Positions 61,486 through 64,000 of a stretch of DNA of 64,000 nucleotides are shown here, in pieces. The notes below the pieces were generated by a model, which was not told the origin of the DNA, searched no databases, and saw nothing but the letters and a program-made list of their open reading frames with translations. The first letter of the stretch is position 1, and each line of letters opens with the position of its first letter. The stretch is from CAIKZZ01 sp036742455 (GTDB lineage Bacteria > Pseudomonadota > Gammaproteobacteria > Steroidobacterales > Steroidobacteraceae), in NCBI GenBank assembly GCA_036742455.1, contig DAINQU010000006.1:1-64000 (forward strand). Reading direction: 5' to 3'. The position numbers were made by a program, and so were the translations under genes.

Positions 61486-63080
61486 TCGAATGCCTCCGCA
61501 CGCACTTCCACCACCACCACCTGACGACGCGCAGCGAAATCGCGCAACGCCGCCTCTAGGCTCGCAAGATCGTCGACAACGCAATGGGCGTAGCCGTAGG
61601 CCGCCGCCAAGTGCGAAAACTCCGGCGGACGGACATCGACACCTTCCGGCTCGATGCCGACGGCAATCATGGACGTCTTGATCTCGCCGTAGCCGTAATT
61701 GTTCCAGACCACGATCGCCGTCCAGGCGCCCGCGTCGCGAGGGCCTGCCATCTCGCCGAGCGAGAACTGCAACCCGCCGTCACCGACGAGGCAGACGATG
61801 GGTCGGTCCGGGCAGGCGAGCCCAGCGCCGGTCGAGGCCGGCAAGGCGTACCCGAGCGTGCCGTAGCCGGTCGCGCTGTTGAACCAGGTGCCGGGCGCGG
61901 CCGCGGCATAACCCAAGTTGCCGGCATACACCGCTTGCGTCGAATCGCCCACGATCGTGACGCCGGGGACGGTGTCGCGGATGAGGTTCAACAACTCGAT
62001 CTCGCGTACGTACGCGGCCGGTAGGGCGGCGAGCGCCGCGGCATTGGCGGTGGCTGCGCGCGCGGCGCCGTCGGCAGTGCGCGCCTCACCCACGCCCACC
62101 GCGACGATGGCTGCAAGCGTGCTCGCCGCATCGCCGACCAGCGGAATGTCGGGCCGTACCGAGCGCTGCACCTGATCGTGATCGATATCGATACGGATGA
62201 GGCCGGGCGGTTGCGGGAATTCAGCCACCGAGTACATATCGTAGTCGGTCTGGCCGAACTCCGTGCCCACCGCAAGGACAACGTCCGCCGCGGCAACCAG
62301 CGCGCGCACCGGTTCCAGCGACGGACTCATCGGCACCGCCAACGGATGGCCGGGCGGTAACAGTCCGCGACCATTGACGGTCATGACGACGGGGGCATCC
62401 AAGCGCTCGGCCAATGACCGAATCGCACTCGCCGCGCCGCGTGCGCCACCGCCGGCGAGGATCACCGGGCGGGTCGCCGCCGCCAATTTCGCGGCTGCAG
62501 CGGCTACGGCTGCTTCCGTGGGCTGCGGCGGCGGCGGCAGTCCCCACGTCTCGACCGGCAGGTGCGAGGCGTCGAGCGTCAGCACGTCGCGCGGAATCTC
62601 CAAGTACGTGGGTCCGGGGCGGCCCGTGACACAGCGGCGGAAGAATCGCTCCAACGCCGGCGGCAGATCCTCGGGCGCCCCGATGCGCTCCGCGTGTGCG
62701 GCCACCCGCTCGCCGATACCGAATTGGTCCGGCACCTCGTGCAAAAAGCCACGCCCGGTGCCCATCTCACCGCGACGGTTCTCGCTGGAAATCACCAGCA
62801 AGGGGATCGAGTCCTGCAAGGCCTGCGCCATGGCGGAGGCGATGTTCGTGAGCCCAGGCCCGGTGATCGTGAAGCAGACGCCGATGCGGCCCGAGGCGCG
62901 CGCGTAGCCGTCGGCCATGAAGCCGAGTCCCTGCTCGTGACGCCCCGCGATGTGGCGTATGCGCGATGCGGCGAGGCCTCGATAGAGTTCAAGGTTGTGC
63001 ACGCCCGGAATCCCAAACACGTGCTGGACGCCTTGGGCCTCCAGGACCTCAATCAGATACGTGCCGAGTGTCTTTTTCAT
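61482..63080 (-). CDS. ThDP-dependent 2-oxo-acid decarboxylase, AruI/acetolactate-synthase-like
   Basis: A 532-residue ThDP enzyme with VFGIPGVHNLELYRGLAAS near residue 21, the catalytic Glu49 in AGRHEQGLGFMADGYARASG, TGPGLTNIASAMAQALQDSI near 73, a central domain with AGGGARGAASAIRSLAERLD near 210, and the ThDP-Mg motif VGDGGLQFSLGEM ... NNYGYGEIKTS near 425-465. It is close in outline to AruI, the 2-ketoarginine decarboxylase often annotated as acetolactate synthase. No acetolactate regulatory subunit is near, which argues against branched-chain synthesis. Its stop overlaps the aminotransferase start by four bases. It is divergent from the beta-keto acid cleavage gene. Confidence 0.84.
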   Translation of the reverse strand: MKKTLGTYLIEVLEAQGVQHVFGIPGVHNLELYRGLAASRIRHIAGRHEQGLGFMADGYARASGRIGVCFTITGPGLTNIASAMAQALQDSIPLLVISSENRRGEMGTGRGFLHEVPDQFGIGERVAAHAERIGAPEDLPPALERFFRRCVTGRPGPTYLEIPRDVLTLDASHLPVETWGLPPPPQPTEAAVAAAAAKLAAATRPVILAGGGARGAASAIRSLAERLDAPVVMTVNGRGLLPPGHPLAVPMSPSLEPVRALVAAADVVLAVGTEFGQTDYDMYSVAEFPQPPGLIRIDIDHDQVQRSVRPDIPLVGDAASTLAAIVAVGVGEARTADGAARAATANAAALAALPAAYVREIELLNLIRDTVPGVTIVGDSTQAVYAGNLGYAAAAPGTWFNSATGYGTLGYALPASTGAGLACPDRPIVCLVGDGGLQFSLGEMAGPRDAGAWTAIVVWNNYGYGEIKTSMIAVGIEPEGVDVRPPEFSHLAAAYGYAHCVVDDLASLEAALRDFAARRQVVVVEVRAEAFE

Positions 63081-63148
63081 GGCTCACACTACCCCGAAAA
63101 GGACGCCCACAGACAGTCCCGGGAAGCTCCCGGCATCCGGTGGCGTAA

Positions 63149-63169
63149 ATATTATGGTCGCGATAATAT
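63149..63169. promoter_or_regulatory. Palindrome ATATTAT-N7-ATAATAT upstream of the cleavage-enzyme gene
   Basis: Perfect 7-base AT arms flank GGTCGCG, in the 117-base region between the ThDP gene (-) and the cleavage-enzyme gene (+). It ends 28 bases before the ATG at 63198, in a position to act as operator. The cognate regulator is not in the window. Confidence 0.5.
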
Positions 63170-63197
63170 GACGAAACGGTCTTTAGAGGGGAACCCC

Positions 63198-64000
63198 ATG
63201 AACCATGATGTGATGATCACGTGCGCCGTAACCGGCGACGACTCGAAGGTGACGAAAAGCCCTTATTGCGCGGTGACGCCGGATGAGATCGCCCAGAGCG
63301 CGATCGAAGCGGCACAGGCTGGCGCTGCAATCGTTCACATCCACGTCCGTGACCCCGACACCGGGAACTTCTCGATGGAGACCCGTCATTACCGGGCGGT
63401 CGTGAAGGCCATTCGCGAAAGCGGCACCGATGTCATCGTCAACCTGACGTGCGGCATGGGCGGCTACATCGTGATCGGCGACGAAGGTCTGAAAGACACG
63501 CCGGCGCCGGGCAGCGACTTCTGCACGCAGGAAGATCGCATGCGCCACGTCATCGACCTCTGCCAGGAAGGCAAGTACAAGCCGGACATCTGCACGCTCG
63601 ATTGCGGCAGTCTGAACTTCGGCGACGGCAATCGCGCCTACGTCTCGACCCCGAACTACCTGCGCCAGGGCGCCGCGATCTGTAAGGATCTCGGTGTCAA
63701 GCCGGAATTCGAGATTTTCGATTCGGGCAACCTGTGGTTCGTGAAGCAGATGATCAAGGAAGGCCTCGTTCTGCCGCCGCCGCTGATCCAGTTGTGCATG
63801 GGCATTGCCTGGGGCATGCCGGCCGACACCGCACACCTCTTGGCGCTGAAAAATTTCATGCCGGACGAAGCCGTCTGGTCGTCGTTCGCCATCAGCCGCA
63901 TGCAGATGCCGTGGGTCGCCAATTCGGTCCTGAACGGCGGCAACGTCCGCGTCGGCCTCGAAGACAACCTGTACCTGTCGAAGGGTGTGTACGCCTCGAA
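63198..64000 (+). CDS. Beta-keto acid cleavage enzyme (DUF849/BKACE), dehydrocarnitine-type, 3' truncated by window
   Basis: The first 267 codons of a BKACE-family protein; the frame is open to the window end. ATG 63198 has AGAGGGGA five bases upstream. It begins MNHDVMITCAVTGDDSKVTK, has the zinc-binding HIHVRDPDTGNF (His47, His49), VNLTCGMGGYIVIGDEGLK near residue 80, KPEFEIFDSGNLWFVKQMI near 170 and NVRVGLEDNLYLSKG near 250. BKACE enzymes react a beta-keto acid with acetyl-CoA. The MNHDV opening and the context resemble the enzyme that cleaves 3-dehydrocarnitine to glycine betaine and acetoacetyl-CoA in Pseudomonas (CdhC, as I recall). That would feed the betaine-demethylating genes in this window. 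The rest of a carnitine operon may lie to the right. Confidence 0.85.
   Translation, partial: MNHDVMITCAVTGDDSKVTKSPYCAVTPDEIAQSAIEAAQAGAAIVHIHVRDPDTGNFSMETRHYRAVVKAIRESGTDVIVNLTCGMGGYIVIGDEGLKDTPAPGSDFCTQEDRMRHVIDLCQEGKYKPDICTLDCGSLNFGDGNRAYVSTPNYLRQGAAICKDLGVKPEFEIFDSGNLWFVKQMIKEGLVLPPPLIQLCMGIAWGMPADTAHLLALKNFMPDEAVWSSFAISRMQMPWVANSVLNGGNVRVGLEDNLYLSKGVYAS

Noticed and set aside
61482..63080. Acetolactate synthase for branched-chain amino acid synthesis
   Set aside because: No small regulatory subunit, and coupling to an AruH-like aminotransferase favours a 2-oxo-acid decarboxylase.

Overview
The window is a catabolic region from a high-GC, Gram-negative, probably aerobic bacterium. Two TonB-dependent receptors, several periplasmic binding proteins and ABC importers, Rieske oxygenases, and BetI-type, LysR and XRE-cupin regulators point to a Pseudomonadota. 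I cannot choose securely between Alpha- and Gammaproteobacteria. A run of exactly 100 N at 12400-12499 shows the sequence is a scaffold from a draft or metagenome assembly. I see no tRNA, rRNA, CRISPR, insertion sequence or phage gene.

The common theme is uptake and stepwise demethylation of quaternary and methylated amines (choline, carnitine, glycine betaine, dimethylglycine, sarcosine and unknown relatives), with one-carbon units passed to folate. Layout: (1) 1-2592: end of a soxA, a soxG and a PotD/PotF-like binding protein. (2) 2815-8402: XRE-cupin regulator followed by two dimethylglycine/sarcosine dehydrogenase-like flavoproteins, divergent from an MDR oxidoreductase at 8563-9630. (3) 9637-12226: folD and an MttB-family methyltransferase. 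(4) 12601-21906: TonB receptor, two same-length TPR-sulfotransferases, a second MttB-family gene and a PhnD-like binding protein. (5) 21913-26658: desaturase-like membrane protein and a four-gene OpuC/ProU-type betaine importer. (6) 26840-34305: soxBDAG and a third dehydrogenase. (7) 34401-40947: GFA-fold protein and what looks like a sugar-acid module (enolase-superfamily dehydratase, aldehyde dehydrogenase, MFS transporter, hydroxyacid dehydrogenase, LysR). (8) 41086-50486: choline-dehydrogenase-like GMC enzyme, HD-domain enzyme, polyamine-type permeases, a BetI-like regulator fused to a decayed Rieske-oxygenase fold, an aldehyde dehydrogenase, and two Rieske oxygenases. (9) 50775-60281: operon of a class III aminotransferase, two phytoene-desaturase-like flavoproteins, a lone GcvT-fold protein and a PotA-type ATPase, then a second TonB receptor. 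(10) 60304-64000: aminotransferase plus ThDP decarboxylase resembling AruH/AruI, and the start of a beta-keto acid cleavage enzyme close to the dehydrocarnitine-cleaving type.

Possible working model (inference): carnitine and choline branches feed glycine betaine. Rieske oxygenases or MttB-type enzymes remove the first methyl group, and the dehydrogenases and SoxBDAG remove the rest, giving methylene-tetrahydrofolate for FolD. Not seen here: a Rieske reductase (GbcB type), a corrinoid protein or activator for MttB, glyA, purU. The most novel-looking element is the BetI-Rieske fusion at 45140-46588, with a pair of BetI-box-like sites at 50502-50520 and 50680-50698 between the Rieske genes and the divergent flavoprotein operon.
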